Of a stretch of 64,000 nucleotides of DNA, positions 41,205 through 62,617 are shown in pieces; position 1 is the stretch's first letter, and each line of letters begins with the position of its first letter. Both the position numbers and the translations under genes were made by a program. Location: the NCBI GenBank assembly GCA_017654935.2, contig CM065682.1:34623349-34687348 (forward strand). Direction: 5' to 3'. The notes under the pieces are model-generated. The model had not been told where the DNA came from and did no database searches. It was given only the letters and a program-made list of their open reading frames with translations. The DNA comes from Phymorhynchus buccinoides (Eukaryota; Mollusca; Gastropoda; Neogastropoda; Raphitomidae).

Positions 41205-41411
41205 GTATTAGGTACTTTATAGTCACAGAGGTGTCTGTGAAATTCGGGTTGCTCCCACCTGGAGAGCGCATCACAGCCAGAGGCGCGCCACCCAATTTAT
41301 TATTTTTGTTCATGCGATTTTTGTCACTGATGGGGGGGTGGGGGTAAATTTTGACCAAATGACAACTTTTTCGTTGCCACTGGGTTTAACATGTGCAAAG
41401 TGCATGGGCAC

Positions 41412-41445
<34 letters not shown>

Positions 41446-41572
41446 TCCACGTTCAGACCGTTAAGGCCTAGTGCAGAATGAGAGGAAAAAATCCCCTGTA
41501 CCCAGGTTCGAACTCGGGTTTACTTGACACGAAGCGAACGCGATACCACTGTGCCACTCTACACCATCCGAT
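41205..41572 (-). mobile_element. Long tRNA-derived SINE, copy 1
   Basis: Minus-strand head GTAGAGTGGCACAGTGGTAT then B box AGTTCGAACCT. The body includes CGGATGAGACAATAAACCGAG and a 3' tail of ACCTAATA repeats. Over 90 percent similar by eye to 60908-61296. Confidence 0.85.
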
Positions 41573-42004
41573 GCAAAAAGATACACAACAAAGGCATGTG
41601 AATGTCTGAAAACAAGACTACTAAAACTGCACATTACTTCCCACTTTTTTTTTCTTCTGTTTTCATAGGAAACAAAAGCAATTTGTGTTTTAACCAGAAT
41701 CATGCACAAACAAAATCACATGTATGATAATTATATGGAGATCGTAAAAAAAATCACATACATGGATTGTGGCTAACATTAATTTTCATCATATAACCTT
41801 TGGTCAACGGAAATTCAAATAAAGCTTCAGCTTTTCAAACATGCAAAATGAAGCATGTTGAAAAAAGAAAGCAAGGAAAAAAGAAAGCAAGGAAAAAAAG
41901 CAAAGTCTAAAGCCTTCAATTTTTCTTTCACCGTTTAGAAAATCTAAAATGATAAACCAGCTGGTTATACAGTTTGTGAAATGATTAAAAAAAAAGTACG
42001 TAAT

Positions 42005-42110
42005 TACAACCCTTACCCAGCTGAAGTCGGGACTTGCTGGGCCTATTTTTTTAGTTAGGCGCATAACGACAGCATGACACATCTGCGCTCATAATTGACA
42101 GGAAACCGAG
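42005..42110 (+). repeat. Dispersed repeat, family C
   Basis: Segment with CAGCTGAAGTCGGGACTTGC, TTAGTTAGGCGCATAACG and ATCTGCGCTCAT. Also at 55260-55375 and, inverted, at 52846-52945. Class unknown. Confidence 0.55.
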
Positions 42111-44214
42111 CGATCAAAGAAGACAACCCTTATATACCCCTTCCCTTTCAACCCTAAATATGGATAGCAGCAATTCTGAAAGTTTTAAAAAAAGTTAACA
42201 GTTTGAAATCTATTACCACATTCCAACATATGATAACAGCATCCGACTTCTTATAAGATGAGAAAACAGTTCCTAAATAAAATGACAGCCAGAATATTTG
42301 AAATCAATCAGAAGTAACAAATTATGCCTGTTTATTATGTTTTTTATACCTGTTTATTTTTTTAAATGTTCCCAATTTCAGTAAAACTTCCTGTGCTGCC
42401 AACTCAGCCTTCACGTTAACAAAACATTCCTCGGAACCGAGGATCTAGGAACCAGCCAACATTCACATTAACAAAATATACAAAAGACAATCCATAAACA
42501 TTCCCTGAAACAGCTCTGAACAGACTTTGACAAAATATTTTGTTTCCAACAGCCCCTATGTATCTAAAGCTACACACATTTCACTACATATAAATAAAGA
42601 GAAGCATAGATAAAACAGTAGGATGAGCATCAACGAGTGGCAAAAAACAACTGTCAGCAACACAAGTAAACGCAGATGAATAAACACATGATCCATCACA
42701 GCCTCGTTAATTAGCCCTGATGAAAAAAAACACACACACACACACAGCATGGAATGGTTGCATCGTCATAGCTCTAACAAGCTTCCACAGCAAACCTCAG
42801 AGAGAGAATGAAACAATGATCACAAAATGGCAAACCACAGCATTGGAAACAATATACATCACCTTTCTGGGTGAAAAACAAACGCGCACACTCCACAATT
42901 ATCACAGACAACGCTAATACAAAGAAAGAACAGGGGTGATCAACAATCAGAGAAATACTGTTCCAAGCATGGACACATAAACATATTACCGGTACTAACA
43001 ATGGACACAAATACAAGTACTGGTACTCAGCAACTATCATGAGAGAGACTTCAGGGGAGGGGGAGACTTACTATTTCAGGTTTTTAACCTGATGCAGTTT
43101 TATTCCTTGTGAGAAGAAAGGTTAGCGCACAGTGTCGAGAAAGGAGGAGAGAGATGTACTGTTCTCATTTGATGTAAAGAGCCATCAATTCATGCCTATG
43201 TTTGCTTTTTGAGTATCTGCAATCAAATGCATATAAATATATCCAGAAATACGGGGAAAAAAGTGTTTTAATTTTAGTTTACAAAAAAGAAAGGGAGCGC
43301 ACTTGAGACAAAACCATACAAATCTGGGTCTAAGACCAAAGGCTTTTTTAAACATTTCAACTATTTTTTGTTTGCTTGGCGGTATTTATTTTTAAAAATC
43401 AAATGCGCCAACCTAATAACTGTTGTATTTTTGGAATGGTTTTCTTCTTTGCATGCATTTTTAACAATCAATGATATCTGATTGGGGCAGTAGGCTGCTT
43501 CCTCATAGAATGTGGATGCAAGAGGATTTTCATTAGCTAAAACTTCACCTATCCCGTTCAGAAATGACAAGTCGAAGTAAATTTTCCATCAAGTAAAAGT
43601 AATCAAGTATGGTTAACAGGTTTGGAAAATAATCTTGTCTTCCACATTTGTTCCGAGGCAGTCATAACAACAGCCACTTCACTTGATGTCATCATTCAAT
43701 GTCAATGTAAGTAAAATAAGCAATGAAAAACAAGCAAATTAATTAGCAGCATTCAAGTTTAATATTTTGTTTATTAAAATAATAAATCACCTAACGATGC
43801 ACGTGCTTAACACATAAGCTAAACATCCGTCTAACACTTTCTGAGCTTTTCCCTCCATACATATCAATAAAAAAAAAACTGCTAATATATTAGGATTTGG
43901 GGTAGGTTTCACATGCGGATAGCATTTTCAAGTGTTCCAAGACTGAAAAATAAGACGCCCAAGAAACAAGGCTTATTGGGAATATGCGGGCGGATTTCAA
44001 TCCAAGTAAAGCTTTAATCTCTAAGAGCCAGCAGTTACATAAATTGTTGCAAGAATTGTTTCCAAAGGGCAGTGTATACATAGAAACTTACAAAGGAATT
44101 CCTTGAAAATGTTTTTTAACTACTTCATGAACATGGCACAATTACCTTTATCTTTGGACTGGCGTTTTTACTTTGTATAAGTTTTAGGGTTAGCCAAAGT
44201 CTGAGTGAACTTAA
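42111..44214. other. AT-rich gene-free DNA
   Basis: No exon, RNA gene or element recognised. Plus-strand A-richness and short chance frames only. The T-rich minus strand would suit a long 3' UTR or intron, but nothing shows it. Confidence 0.5.
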
Positions 44215-44454
44215 CCCTTTCACCGCCAGCCATACTTCAGCCAAAAATGTCCATTAAATGTACCTGGGTATAGAACAAAATCCATCTGCAGTATTGGGGA
44301 TTCTTCTGTGGCATATATAACATAAGGTCTATCCTTACTTCCCCAAACTAAGACAATAGGGTCTTTGGATTATAGACCCCAATTTGATGCCTTTTAGTTA
44401 CATAGGTAACTAAAAGGCCTGTGGTGTTAAAATGCGACTTTGGCGGTGAAAGGG
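44215..44454 (+). mobile_element. piggyBac-like MITE, copy 1
   Basis: 240 bp with ends CCCTTTCACCGCCA and its complement, preceded by TTAA (44211-44214). TTAA targets and CCC(T) termini are characteristic of piggyBac. No coding capacity. Confidence 0.75.
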
Positions 44455-47400
44455 TTTTAAATAATACAAATTATACTGCTTGAATTAATTAGTTTATAAA
44501 CTTAAAGGAAAGTCTGTATAAAGTTTGTCAAAATAAAAGAAGAAATCTAGCCCTAAACCCTTTTTAAAGATACACTGTTCTTTAGGCACCTCCTCTTCTT
44601 CTATCCACAATATATCTTGCAATTCTGATTCTAATTTTTTCCTTTTATCTCCTATCTTCTTTAGTTTGCACTTCAATCTTTATTTTTCAATTTTGTACTA
44701 CCCCCCACCCCCCTCAACCAAAGTGCAGCAGAATTTTCAACAAAAATAGTAGACTCTCTAAACTAATCCTCCTCCCTCGCATGCGTTAAAAACAAATACA
44801 GAACAGAAAAGAATAGAGAAAATACAATGAACTCAACCCCTTAAGCCCCCCTCCCCCAAATACACCGGTTATACACTATTACCAAATTAAATCAATCATG
44901 GATTATTTCAAACTTCAAAAATGTTCCTGTAATTCTGGCAGTATGAAAAAATCGACCAACTAAACATACAAAATAAACAACAAAAGCAAAACTAAAAAAA
45001 CCCCAAGACATCTGTAATAACAAAAAAACAATAACAACCTAGAAATATTTAATGCAAAAGATGACACAATTTTTAAATGATCAAACAATGACACAATAAC
45101 AGAATTCTACAGAGTTCTGAGATACATGCACATAAGTCATTTGCACCACATCACAACATAACAAAATTCATTCATAATAAATGCCAAATTAATTAAATTA
45201 TGGAGGAAATTAAATTGGTGATCATTGCACTTAGCCGTCACAACTCTTCATAATAGAACAAAACATTAACACAGAAAAACAGAGATGACTATGAGAGTTG
45301 GAGCGTAACAAGCGGCTTTGTAGAAAACAACAACTAAATTTAAAGAATTAGGAGAAGAAGAAAAAATCCCAATAATTTTTTTTTTTTTTTTTAAGTAGGG
45401 TTGTTTTGTTTTTGCATTAACAAGTTTCAAACTTTGCTGTAAATATATGTCTTAGTCAATGGTTTTAGGACTATGTGGGCATTTGACTATCTGATATTTA
45501 AAAATTAACAGCGCAGATAAGACTGTTAATTCACAGCTATCTACATTTTTTTCTTCTGTTAAATAGGCAAAGCCTTGAACAGTAAAAAAGAGATTTCATT
45601 CAACTAATAATATACTAGATAAACGTTGCTTTCTTACCATTCTCTCTGAATCCAGTGTGATTTAGATGTGATAAATCCATGCTTTGAGTTTAAACCTTGT
45701 GACAGAAGAAAAAATGTACACTTAAATGTAACCTAACATGTTAAATGTATTGTCCATTGATTTATCATTAAAATAAAAACCCAAAACAGCCTTAACTGAG
45801 ATAGAAGACAAAACAAAGCGGCAGTGCAGTTTCTTAAAAAAACGAAAAGACTTGTATCATCAGTCCTATGAAGCTGACAACAATAGTCAACCCCTTTAAA
45901 ATTGGAGTGAATGATTTATGTTTTTAAATTCAATTAAGCTGTCAAAAACAGGAAGTACAAGTTCTATAATATTATGCTGTGAAAAACTCACTATCACTAC
46001 TACTTTTTATTCATAGGTTTTATATGATGTTATTACAATCTCTTTCTGGGAAAAGGCTCCTTTGAGTGAGAGTAAAAGTAATTATTGAAACAAAAACATA
46101 CTAATACAAAAAAGGACATTTAACACACACAAAGGAGATAAGAGACAAGAACAAAACAGCACATACAATCAAGGATTAACGGCAAACTTTGTAATGGAGC
46201 ATCAAAATTCACAACACTGTCTTCCCCATCATTTGATCAGCATCAAAATCGATGGATAATAATTTGATAATTGCACTGCTCATATTGGATTAAAAAAAAA
46301 GTGACAAAATAATACAACTGCATAAACAGATTTAAATCAACGCTTTCACACATATGGCAACACACACAGAATAATAAAATGCATTCTAAACTTTTGACAG
46401 TAACATGTGAAACGCATTTATCCATTTATCCATTTATATTGTAATTGTAACAATATTTGTGGATTTTATACGTATTGCATTTACAAACAAACAATAAAAT
46501 GTCTTCTGTTTAATGATAAACTATTTTCCTTGGTAACAAACTATACAACTGTTCTGTTGGTTTTTTACAGATCCATTAAATCAAAGTAGTACAAACTATT
46601 TGGGATGTCCATTTTTTTTTAAAAAGCTTAAAAACATTCTATACAATTTCATTCTCACACACCTTTACAATCTCAATAATAAAAGATATGAGAATTAGAG
46701 ACCCAAAATAAAACAAACAGATAAGACAGACAGACAGATAATCAGAAAGACAAAGGGCAGGAGAGAAGAAAGGGTTAAACTTAAAGATAAAAAACAAAAA
46801 ACACATAGACAAAAAACAAATGGAATAGAGAAAGAGTGGTTAGGGTGGGAAGTTTTAATTTAAACAATCGGCTACAGAAAGATCTTATACAAAGAATGAT
46901 TGTCTAAATACAGTAAAAGTCGTTTAACTCAAAATTGAAGAGATTGAAATTTTATTTTGAGAAAGCCAATATTTTGAGTTAATAAGACTTTTCAACATAA
47001 AGATTATTAAACTGGGACCCAGAAATTATTGTGAGTTATCCAGTGCTTCTGAGTTACCCGTTTTTGAGTTATCAGGATTCCACTTATGCTCATGCATACA
47101 TAATCTAAGCGAGCATTTGAGGGAAATAAACTCGAATATTTGTTAAAACAAAGGACATACAACCTTAAAATGATATAATTCAAAGCCCAGCTACATGTAC
47201 CATAAACTCGGCTGATTTAAATGCACTTTCAACAAAACAAATTTAAAATCTGAACGCGCAAAACTGACACAGTTATACCAATGAAGTACCTTACCTTTCA
47301 ACTACAGGCACATTAATTAGTTATAACTATCAACATGAGTTATTCTTAATTTATTTACAGCGGGATCTCCCCTATGAAGGCACATATGATGTGACCAAAA

Positions 47401-47538
47401 ACAAATTCACCGATTTTTTCCCCTTCATATCTGGACAAGTGAATGTCCACCTCCTTATCAAGAAGCCTCCCTATCGAGACCTGGGGGCTGATTTTGCAAG
47501 GTCTTAATAAGGAGGTTCCACTGTATTAATGTTTTTAA
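44455..47538. other. AT-rich gene-free DNA
   Basis: No gene recognised. Contains a repeat at about 46912-47095 (GAGTTAATAAGACTTTTCAA type) related to sequence before 24031, and one at 47343-47530 ending GGAGGTTCCACTGTA, the end of the repeat that hosts the DIRS element. Confidence 0.5.
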
Positions 47539-47775
47539 CCCTTTCGCCGCCAGCCATTTTTCAATCAAAATATATACCATTAAACTTAACTGGGTAGAGA
47601 AAAAAAATCTGCAATATTGTGAATTTCTCTGCGACATGTATAACATTAGGCCTATCCTTACCTCTCACAATTAAGAGAATAGGGTCTTCGGATAACAGAC
47701 CCTGATTCCATGCCTTTTAGTGACATGGGTGTTAAACCATTGTGGTGCATAAATGCAACATTGGCGGTGAAAGGG
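47539..47775 (+). mobile_element. piggyBac-like MITE, copy 2
   Basis: 237 bp, ends CCCTTTCGCCGCCA and TTGGCGGTGAAAGGG, with TTAA at both sides (47535-47538 and 47776-47779). Same orientation as copy 1. Confidence 0.8.
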
Positions 47776-48263
47776 TTAAATGGGCTTACAAATTTTCATT
47801 TTTGTTCTTAATTCAAAACTAACACTAACGGCTTTCTTTTTCTCACTTAAAATTCCCTCAAGTACTTCATATTTTTTAAAATCAAAATATTTTTTTTTTA
47901 GAAAATGCTCATTTGGGTTTATTTTTAGCTCTGAACAAAATCCGGTAAACAAAGACAAGAAGTAAAGAACAGTTAAGATTTTCATGCATTTTTGGCATAG
48001 TTTCTTTTTAAAAAAATCAAGCAATGAGACAGCATATGGTAAATGTTATTGTTTAAGATTAGCTTCCTATCAAAATGGGTGCTATGTTGCATTCAGAGAG
48101 TGGAGGTTTACTTTGTGAAGACATGCATTTCTTCTTCGAACGCTAACTCCTTAAACACAGTCAGCTGTGAAAGAAACACCAATAATGTTTTTAGTACTCC
48201 ATTACACTCACAGTTTGCCAGAATCGAAAATCATTGTTAATCTTAAAAATGAGCATCACCAAA

Positions 48264-50071
48264 TAATAATAATAATAATAGTGAATCATTTATATAGCGC
48301 ACTCCTCCACCAAATGTGGAGCTCTATGCGCTTAACAACAACAAAAATTAAAAGCAAGAAATTCAACAACAAAAACAAATAATCGCTCACACACATGCAA
48401 ATAGGCATACACATACACACCCCACCCACACATACACGCACGTACGCACATACACACACACACGCACTCACCCCAAAACACAATACAAAATACAATCAGT
48501 TGAATAAAGCATCAACTCTCTCTCTCTCTCTCTCGCGCGCGCGCAACAAAGCTGATGTAGACTGCAGTCAACACACAGTGAAACTAATATGGGGGGGAGG
48601 GGGGAGGTGAGGGTGCGTGTGAGAATAGAGTCAAGAAGTAATGTGGCCTAAAGATTGTGATGTACCTTGAATAGGTGGGTCTTGAGAGCGGATTTGAAAC
48701 ATTGCAAGGACTGGATATGGCAAATTTTGCGTGGTAAGGAGTTCCAAACTGATGGGGCCGAAAAGGAAAAGGAGCGCTCACCAAACATTTTTGTTCGTGT
48801 ACTAGGAACACAGAGAATTTTGGAATCTGAAGATGACCGCAATTGCCTTCATAAAGTATAGACAGAAAGCATGTCAGAGATGTAGCTAGGGGCATTTCCA
48901 GAGAAATAAGAATGACATAGAGTGGAAATTTTGTAGTCAATACATGCTTTGATGGGAAGCCAATGGAGGGATATCAGGAGTGGTTGAACATGATGATACT
49001 TAGAGACCTTGAGGACAAGTCTGGCAGCAGAGTTCTGGACTTTTTGAAGCTTGTCAATGAGGTGTTGGGGGCAGCCATACAAGAGTGAATTACAATAATC
49101 TAATTTAGAGAGAACAAAAGCGCGGACTAGTATCTTAGCAGTATCTATAGACAGGAGATGGCGAATCATACCAATGTGATGCAGCTCACAGTATGCTGAC
49201 CGACAGATAGTTTGAACTTGTGAGTCAACACTCATATCTTGAGAGATGTGGAAGCCAAGATTTCTAGCAGAAGGAGAAAAAGGTATTTGAGTGTCACAGA
49301 CAGAGATGGAATCAGGCTTTGGGTATGAAAGTTGTCTAGATGGAGAGTGGATGAACAAGGCCTCCGTTTTGTCGTCATTCAGCTTCAGTTTGTTTTGTAG
49401 CATCCATGATTTGATGTTGCGAATGCAGAATTCCAGTGAAGATATAGAAGGAAGAATGGTAGATGGGGATACAGGCTTCTGGAGTTGTGTATCATCAGCA
49501 AAAGACTGAGAATCAACTGAATGAGAAGTGATCAACTCGGACAGAGGTTTAGTATACATGATGAAGACTGGTCCAAGTACTGAGCCTTGAGGAACCCTAC
49601 ATGTGAGGCCAACCATTGCAGAAGATGAGTCATTGATGGAGACAGACTGAGTTCGACCAGAAAGGTAAGACGAGAACCATGACAGAGCAGTGCTTGATAT
49701 TCCATAGGTGATTTGAAGCCTCTTAAGGAGTGTATGGTGGTCAATAGTATCAAACGCAGCTGAAAGATCCAAAAGAATTAATATAGATGCGTCACCAGAG
49801 TCAAGAGCTAAGAGAATGTCATTAGTTACCTTCAACAGTGCAGTTTCAGTGCTGTGAAATGGCCTGTACGCTGATTGTGAACGACTGATGAGTTGATGTT
49901 CATTGAGATAGCCTAGGAGTTGATGAAGAACTAATTTCTCAATGATTTTCGATATGAAAGAGAGGTTGAATACAGGCCTATAGTTCTTGAGAGTGTTTGG
50001 GTCAAGGGATGATTTCTTTAGAAGTGGTTTAACAATGGCAATTTTGAACACAGATGGAAAGGAGCCAGATA
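48264..50071 (-). mobile_element. 5'-truncated LINE
   Basis: Minus strand: RT from the fingers/palm to the C-terminus, a 3' UTR containing CA and CT/CG microsatellites, and a tail GCGCTATATAAATGATTCAC plus (TAT)n. The 5' end breaks at about 50071 against another LINE fragment. Confidence 0.85.
48648..50071 (-). pseudogene. LINE reverse transcriptase, 5'-truncated, one nonsense codon
   Basis: Motifs in order: VKPLLKKSSLDPNTLKNYRP, then ILLDLSAAFDTIDH (palm Asp), RVPQGSVLGP, and the FADDTQ catalytic pair; then the thumb and FVLSKLDYCNSLL. The frame is interrupted only by a TGA at 48849-48851 and continues in the same frame to 48648, so decay is slight. The endonuclease and RT N-terminus are missing. 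Jockey/CR1-like group. Confidence 0.88.
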
Positions 50072-50640
50072 ATATGCCTTCAGCTCCGCAAAATAAGTTC
50101 TGTTCGCCACTATCTATCTACTGACCCCATGAAAACTTTGGTCTGTGCTTTTGTTTTGTCTAAAATCGATTACTGCAACTCTCTCCTTGCTGGCCTCCCA
50201 AAGTATCTTCTCAGTCGCCTCCAAAGAATTCAAAACAATGCTGCCCGATTAGTCCTCAAGTCTTCTAAGTATGAACATGTCACGCCACTTCTGCACTCTC
50301 TGCACTGGTTAAAAATCTCTGATATGATTGACTATAAACTCTCCACTCTTTCCTTCACTGTCATCTCTGGTTCTGCCCCTGATTACCTGTCTGACCTACT
50401 TCATCTCTACACACCTTCTCGTGTCCTCCGCTCTTCCTCTGACACTCGCCTCCTGCAACCAGCCACTGTCAAAACCAAAACCTATGGTGAAAGGTCCTTT
50501 TCATTCCAGGCTCCATCTGTGTGGAACAACTTACCCCTGTCTCTCAGACACTCTGACTCTCTGGACGCGTTCAAGGCCGGTCTAAAAATTCATCTCTTTT
50601 CTAAGTTGTAGCATGCATAGGTTGATTGTGAAGTGTGAAC
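50068..50640 (+). mobile_element. LINE RT C-terminal fragment, plus strand
   Basis: Encodes LRKISSVRHYLSTDPMKTLV through FVLSKIDYCNSLLAG, then QAPSVWNNLPLSLRH to a stop at 50609-50611. Related to but clearly different from the minus-strand LINE it abuts, so from another family. Followed by (GT)n. Confidence 0.85.
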
Positions 50641-50649
50641 ATTGAGTGG

Positions 50650-50798
50650 TAGTGGTGTGTGTGTGTGTGCGTGTGCGTGCAATGTGTGTGTGTATGCAGT
50701 GTGTGTGTTGATTGTGCTGTATGGAAATTGAGTGGTGTGTGTGTGTGCGTGTGCATGTGCGTATGCAGTGTGTGTGTTGATTGTGCCGTATGGAAATT

Positions 50799-50829
<31 letters not shown>

Positions 50830-50930
50830 CATGCAGCATGTATGTGACGCCCCCCCCCCCACCCACCCCCGTGTGTGTGTGTGTGCATGCAGCGTGTATG
50901 TGTGTGTGATCCCCCCCCCCCGCGTCAACC
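50650..50930. repeat. GT-rich minisatellite and poly-C
   Basis: (GT)n blocks alternating with a GATTGTGC(T/C)GTATGGAAATT segment repeated about three times, then two poly-C runs. Confidence 0.85.
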
Positions 50931-51000
50931 CCCTTCCCACCCTCTCCCCTTCATCGTCTTGCTTTTTCTTTCTTTTTTTTGCTTGGGTTTTTTGTGTGTC

Positions 51001-51500
51001 NNNNNNNNNNNNNNNNNNNNNNNNNNNNNNNNNNNNNNNNNNNNNNNNNNNNNNNNNNNNNNNNNNNNNNNNNNNNNNNNNNNNNNNNNNNNNNNNNNNN
51101 NNNNNNNNNNNNNNNNNNNNNNNNNNNNNNNNNNNNNNNNNNNNNNNNNNNNNNNNNNNNNNNNNNNNNNNNNNNNNNNNNNNNNNNNNNNNNNNNNNNN
51201 NNNNNNNNNNNNNNNNNNNNNNNNNNNNNNNNNNNNNNNNNNNNNNNNNNNNNNNNNNNNNNNNNNNNNNNNNNNNNNNNNNNNNNNNNNNNNNNNNNNN
51301 NNNNNNNNNNNNNNNNNNNNNNNNNNNNNNNNNNNNNNNNNNNNNNNNNNNNNNNNNNNNNNNNNNNNNNNNNNNNNNNNNNNNNNNNNNNNNNNNNNNN
51401 NNNNNNNNNNNNNNNNNNNNNNNNNNNNNNNNNNNNNNNNNNNNNNNNNNNNNNNNNNNNNNNNNNNNNNNNNNNNNNNNNNNNNNNNNNNNNNNNNNNN
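51001..51500. other. Assembly gap (500 N)
   Basis: Exactly 500 undetermined bases, which suggests a fixed-size placeholder rather than a measured gap. It lies on the 3' side of the last visible TAB1 exon. Open frames across it are meaningless. Confidence 0.98.
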
Positions 51501-51939
51501 ACTTTCATTGCAAAACATTGAGAGAGAGAGAAGAGACACAGAGAGAGATAGCAAAAGAAAGTGAGAGATAACGAAAGCAAGAGAAAGTAAAGGGGCCGAC
51601 CCCACTGCATACAAGCACAATTCAATCCAACTGCGATCTGACTGTGACATTTGTGGGGCATGACTCTGGTGATTTTCTACTGTCTTTATCAAATCTGATG
51701 AAATCTTACTAGTTGTGTTCACTATACTTGTAGACCCCCACACACATGAATCTGATGAAATGTCTGTATTTTTGTTTCAGACATTTCATGTGAATTGTGT
51801 ATTGGGGTCTACATGAGTACAGGGAATGAAAGGAGTAGAATAATTTTTTGACATAATTTTTCACGAGAATCACTCACAGACACAATAGGATCACAGTTGG
51901 ATTGAGTGGCATGCAGTGGGCCTCAACAGAGATAGAGAG

Positions 51940-52294
51940 TGAAAAGAGAGGATGAGAGAGAATGACATCTATAAAGGCGATATTGGCAATGACTTGCTTA
52001 GTGTACACACACACACATGTATATGCCCCCCCCCCCCCCCCTGCTCCCCCCTCACACTTCCACATTGTCTTTCAACTCCCCTGACAACCCCCTCCCCCCC
52101 CCCCCCCCCCCCCCCCCCTCCCCCCCCCCCCCCCCCCCCACCTACACTCACACGTACACGTACACGTACACACACAGAGACACCACAGACACACTCACAC
52201 TCACCCAAACCTACACACACACACACACACAAACACACTCACACGGACACACACACACACACTCACACACACACTCACACACACACACACTCAC

Positions 52295-52329
<35 letters not shown>

Positions 52330-52361
52330 CTCACCCAAACACACACACATACACACCCTAC
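51940..52361. repeat. Poly-C and CA microsatellites
   Basis: Poly-C runs (about 52026-52045 and 52084-52140) and a long (CA)n/(CACT)n tract immediately downstream of TAB1 exon 7. Such runs may explain the nearby assembly break. Confidence 0.9.
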
Positions 52362-60087
<7,726 letters not shown>

Positions 60088-60486
60088 CGCCCCAAAGTTT
60101 AATACACCAGGAAGAACAATAAGTTTTTACATGTAGGCCTATGCCAACAAAAAACACAAGTTGTCTGCTGTGGGAAGGGAAGTGCAACTTCGTTTTTAAG
60201 AGTAACGTCCCTTGGTTCAGTCCTTTGGCAAGGGATGTAAGCCTAAAAAATATTTCGGAACGAAGTAGGCATTGGTTTTGTCCCTTTTTCTTCTTCTGTG
60301 GTGGTGACCAACTTCTTTGAATGTACAGAAGCAATTGTACACAAGTTTAGTAATTTCTGGTTAGTATTACATGTATGGGGAAACCCCCCCCCCCCCAACA
60401 ACAACAACAACAAACTTATCTGTCTGAAAATACAATTGTGAACGAATTTCAATGAAGTTTAATTCTTCTTCTTCCCTTTTAGTGCC

Positions 60487-60700
60487 CACAATCAACAGGC
60501 TGATTTTTTGGCACTTTGGGTTGAGGTCCAGGGCACCATCCAAGGAAAACGCCGGCAAGGCAGACAAAGAAAGTCCTGGCTGGACAACATCAAAAGCTGG
60601 ACTAACCGCAACACCAACACCCTCATACGCCTGGCAGAGGATCGTGACCAGTGGCGGAGGCTGACCACCCACAGCATGGCACCCCGATGACCAAGCGGGC
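60487..60700 (+). mobile_element. LINE ORF2 C-terminal fragment
   Basis: Encodes GKRRQGRQRKSWLDNIKSWT then LIRLAEDRDQWRRL and a stop, the usual C-terminal end of a class of LINE endonuclease/RT proteins. The rest is absent. Upstream of TAB1 in the opposite orientation. Confidence 0.7.
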
Positions 60701-60907
60701 CGGTCAAGGGTGGAGTGAGTGAGTGAATGCAGGCTAATGTCATCATCCTTTCAGGCAAAACTGGCTTTGGTCCGAATTGTCATTAACCAGCCGTGAGCGA
60801 AAGCTAGTTAATGTTTTCAGAGCAGTATGGTCCTATCTGGTTATGTTACCTCGATAACGTTTGAACGGAGGGACCTGCGACCCTCAAATTTTACATGCAT
60901 TAGGTAT

Positions 60908-61139
60908 TATTAGGTATTAGGTACTTTATTGTCACAGAGGCGTCTCTGTGAAATTCGGGCTGCTCCCACCTGGAGAGCGCGTCGCAGCCAGAGGCGCGCC
61001 ACCCAATTTTATTTTTTTTTGCATGCGATTTTTGTCGCTGATGAGGGAGGGGGGGGGGGGGGGGGGGGGGGGGTAATTTTGACCAAATGACAACTTTTTC
61101 GTTGCCACTGGGTTTAACGTATGCTAAGTGCATGGGCAC

Positions 61140-61173
<34 letters not shown>

Positions 61174-61296
61174 TCCACGTTCAGACCGCTAAGGCCTAGT
61201 GCAAAGTGAGAGGAAAAAATCCCCTGTACCCAGGTTCGAACTCGGGTTTACTTGACACGAAGCGAACGCGATACCACTGTGCCACTCTACACCACT
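60908..61296 (-). mobile_element. Long tRNA-derived SINE, copy 2
   Basis: Same family, orientation and length as 41205-41572, with the poly-G run expanded (61047-61072). The tail is several TACCTAATA repeats at the low-coordinate end. Confidence 0.87.
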
Positions 61297-61309
61297 GCAT
61301 GTAGGTAAT

Positions 61310-61580
61310 TAGGATATCTAGGCCAAGTTCGAAGATGAAGGTCATCGGTCACTGGAGCCATTGTTTTGGGGCAAGACAATGGTTCAAGGAAAGCAAATCT
61401 TGTTTAGCAACCAGCCACAACAGCACCTTGTTACTTCCATTTACTTGTCTTACTGCTTGGCTCTCAGTCTCACTCTGAACATTTGTGTTCGGATAGGTAG
61501 CTAGAATATCTAGGCCAATTGGAAACTGAAGGTCATTGGTCAAAAGTCAAGGTCACTGGACTCGAAAATGCTGCCACGCG
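61310..61580. repeat. GGTCAAGGTCACTGG-type dispersed repeat
   Basis: Two partial copies (about 61310-61365 and 61495-61565) of a 'ATCTAGGCCAAGTT...GAAGGTCA' segment also present at 12285-12355. Confidence 0.5.
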
Positions 61581-61639
61581 GCTGGTTGATCTAGAGTTTT
61601 CATGCTCTAGTCTGCTGGACAAATTTTCTTGTTCATATG

Positions 61640-62313
<674 letters not shown>

Positions 62314-62357
62314 CTATCTAAAAAAAAGAAGACAACCGCAAATACACGTTGAACACT

Positions 62358-62363
62358 TTTATT
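62358..62363 (-). promoter_or_regulatory. Poly(A) signal of the SDR gene
   Basis: AATAAA on the minus strand, 156 bases past the stop codon, a normal distance for a short 3' UTR. Confidence 0.65.
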
Positions 62364-62518
62364 GGATACATAAAAAATCACAAGTTAATCTTTTAAGGGA
62401 TATACACACACACAAAAGAACAAAACATTACAACAAAAAGGAGAGAAAAAAACCGCACTCTACAACGGTTTATGCTTGCATCTGCTACATTATCATATTA
62501 TGAAGGATGCAGCCCAAT

Positions 62519-62617
62519 TTAGTCTTTATCCCCATTTCCCACATTGTATGGTCGAAAGTAGGACACCACTTGCTCAAAACATCGGTCTGACAAGAAAGGC
62601 TTGAGACGAGCCAGCAT
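62519..62617 (-). CDS. SDR gene terminal exon
   Basis: Acceptor CATGTTGCAG, 32 codons ([20 protein letters not shown] then [12 protein letters not shown]) and TAA at 62519-62521. Phase 0. Confidence 0.7.
   Translation of the reverse strand: MLARLKPFLSDRCFEQVVSYFRPYNVGNGDKD

Noticed and set aside
50801..51743. Open frames through the N block
   Set aside because: Mostly undetermined bases; no information.
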